In this document: positions 5,327 to 5,589 of the stretch, piece after piece
Layout of the letters: every line of letters starts with the position of its first letter
Numbering within the stretch: the first letter of the stretch is position 1
Source of the DNA: an uncultured Eubacteriales bacterium
GTDB taxonomy: Bacteria; Bacillota; Clostridia; Oscillospirales; Acutalibacteraceae
Direction of reading: 5' to 3'
Assembly: GCA_900317795.1 (NCBI GenBank)
Contig: ONIF01000139.1
Coordinates: forward strand, 1 to 5,589
DNA length: 5,589 bases
Notes under the pieces: generated by a model
Told to the model about the DNA's origin: nothing
Database searches by the model: none
What the model saw: the letters and a program-made list of their open reading frames with translations, nothing else
Made by a program: the position numbers and the translations under genes

Positions 5327-5589
5327 TGGAGGCGAGGGGAATTGAACCCCTGTCCAAAAAGCACTTACAGCGGTTTTCTACGAGCGTAGCCGATAATTTA
5401 AGATTCCCCCGTCACAGCGTCTGTCGGCAGACTCTGCGTTTCGGTAGCCTTTGAGTCATGACGGAAAGCAAGGCTCATTTCCGTTCACGTTCACCACTAA
5501 TCGACGCTCCTGACAAGCCGTGGTACTCTCAGCAGGAACGCTCGCTAATTAAGCAGCGAGGGCAACAGTTTTATTGTTGTCGTTTAATT
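5327..5589 (-). ncRNA. ssrA: Transfer-messenger RNA (tmRNA), 5' part outside window
   Basis: tmRNA rescues stalled ribosomes: it enters like alanyl-tRNA, then serves as a short message adding a degradation tag. About 263 nt of the usual 350-400 is present. The 3' end is diagnostic: T-arm AGGGG-TTCAATT-CCCCT, then the acceptor strand CGCCTCC and discriminator A at 5327. The CTACGCTCGTAGA segment typical of helix 2 is at 5392-5380. The tag frame ends with TAA at 5551-5549, in the loop of helix 5 (CTCGCT/AGCGAG, 5560-5541). Pseudoknot pairings are visible downstream, including CGTTCCTG with CAGGAGCG, ACGGAAA with TTTCCGT plus AGCCTT with AAGGCT, and GTCTG with CAGAC. The terminal CCA is not encoded (ACTGC follows), so it must be added enzymatically. 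The 5' acceptor strand and the resume codon are off the edge. Confidence 0.97.
5549..5589 (-). other. tmRNA proteolysis-tag reading frame (C-terminal part)
   Basis: Reading back from the TAA at 5551-5549, the visible codons give LNDNNKTVALAA, ending in the ALAA degron read by ClpXP and related proteases. NDNN is a common tag core. One further partial codon (xAA) precedes, so the tag is at least 14 residues if it starts with the usual resume alanine, which lies outside the window. Confidence 0.88.

Noticed and set aside
5266..5364. Upstream in-frame extension of dut
   Set aside because: It would translate the ssrA terminator and the tmRNA acceptor end. dUTPase length and the ribosome site support the ATG at 5265.

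Overview
The window reads as chromosomal DNA from a low-to-moderate G+C Gram-positive bacterium of the class Clostridia, plausibly near Ruminococcus/Oscillospiraceae. The lineage is an inference. It rests on A+T-rich intergenic regions, purine-rich ribosome binding sites, consensus sigma-A promoters at 17-bp spacing, U-tailed hairpin terminators, a type II (eukaryote-like) isoleucyl-tRNA synthetase and the style of the tmRNA. All genes but one lie on the minus strand, and both window ends cut a gene.

From right to left, in the direction of minus-strand transcription, the right edge holds the 3' three-quarters of ssrA (tmRNA), with the end of its tag reading frame, and a strong terminator. Next comes dut (dUTPase, all five motifs present). 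It is followed 13 nt later by an MreB-family actin homologue that starts at TTG and stands without mreC or mreD. A 153-bp foldback repeat with 15-bp perfect terminal inverted repeats fills most of the gap after mreB.

The only plus-strand gene, at 3249-3668, encodes a 139-aa protein that may have a YbjN-like fold. It runs towards mreB, and its terminator hairpin swallows its own stop codon. Divergent from it is a membrane PAP2 phosphatase. Then come a PadR-family regulator and ileS, whose 3' end is outside the window. These last three minus-strand genes look monocistronic. Each has a recognisable promoter, and terminators follow the PAP2 and padR genes.

Functionally this is mostly housekeeping: ribosome rescue (ssrA), nucleotide-pool hygiene (dut), cell shape (mreB-like), lipid-phosphate recycling (PAP2) and tRNA charging (ileS). 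I see no clear new multi-gene system. The most unusual items are the foldback repeat, the orphan N-terminally short MreB coupled to dut, the repeated AT-rich motif upstream of the small plus-strand gene, and a small palindrome at the predicted ileS transcription start beside padR.
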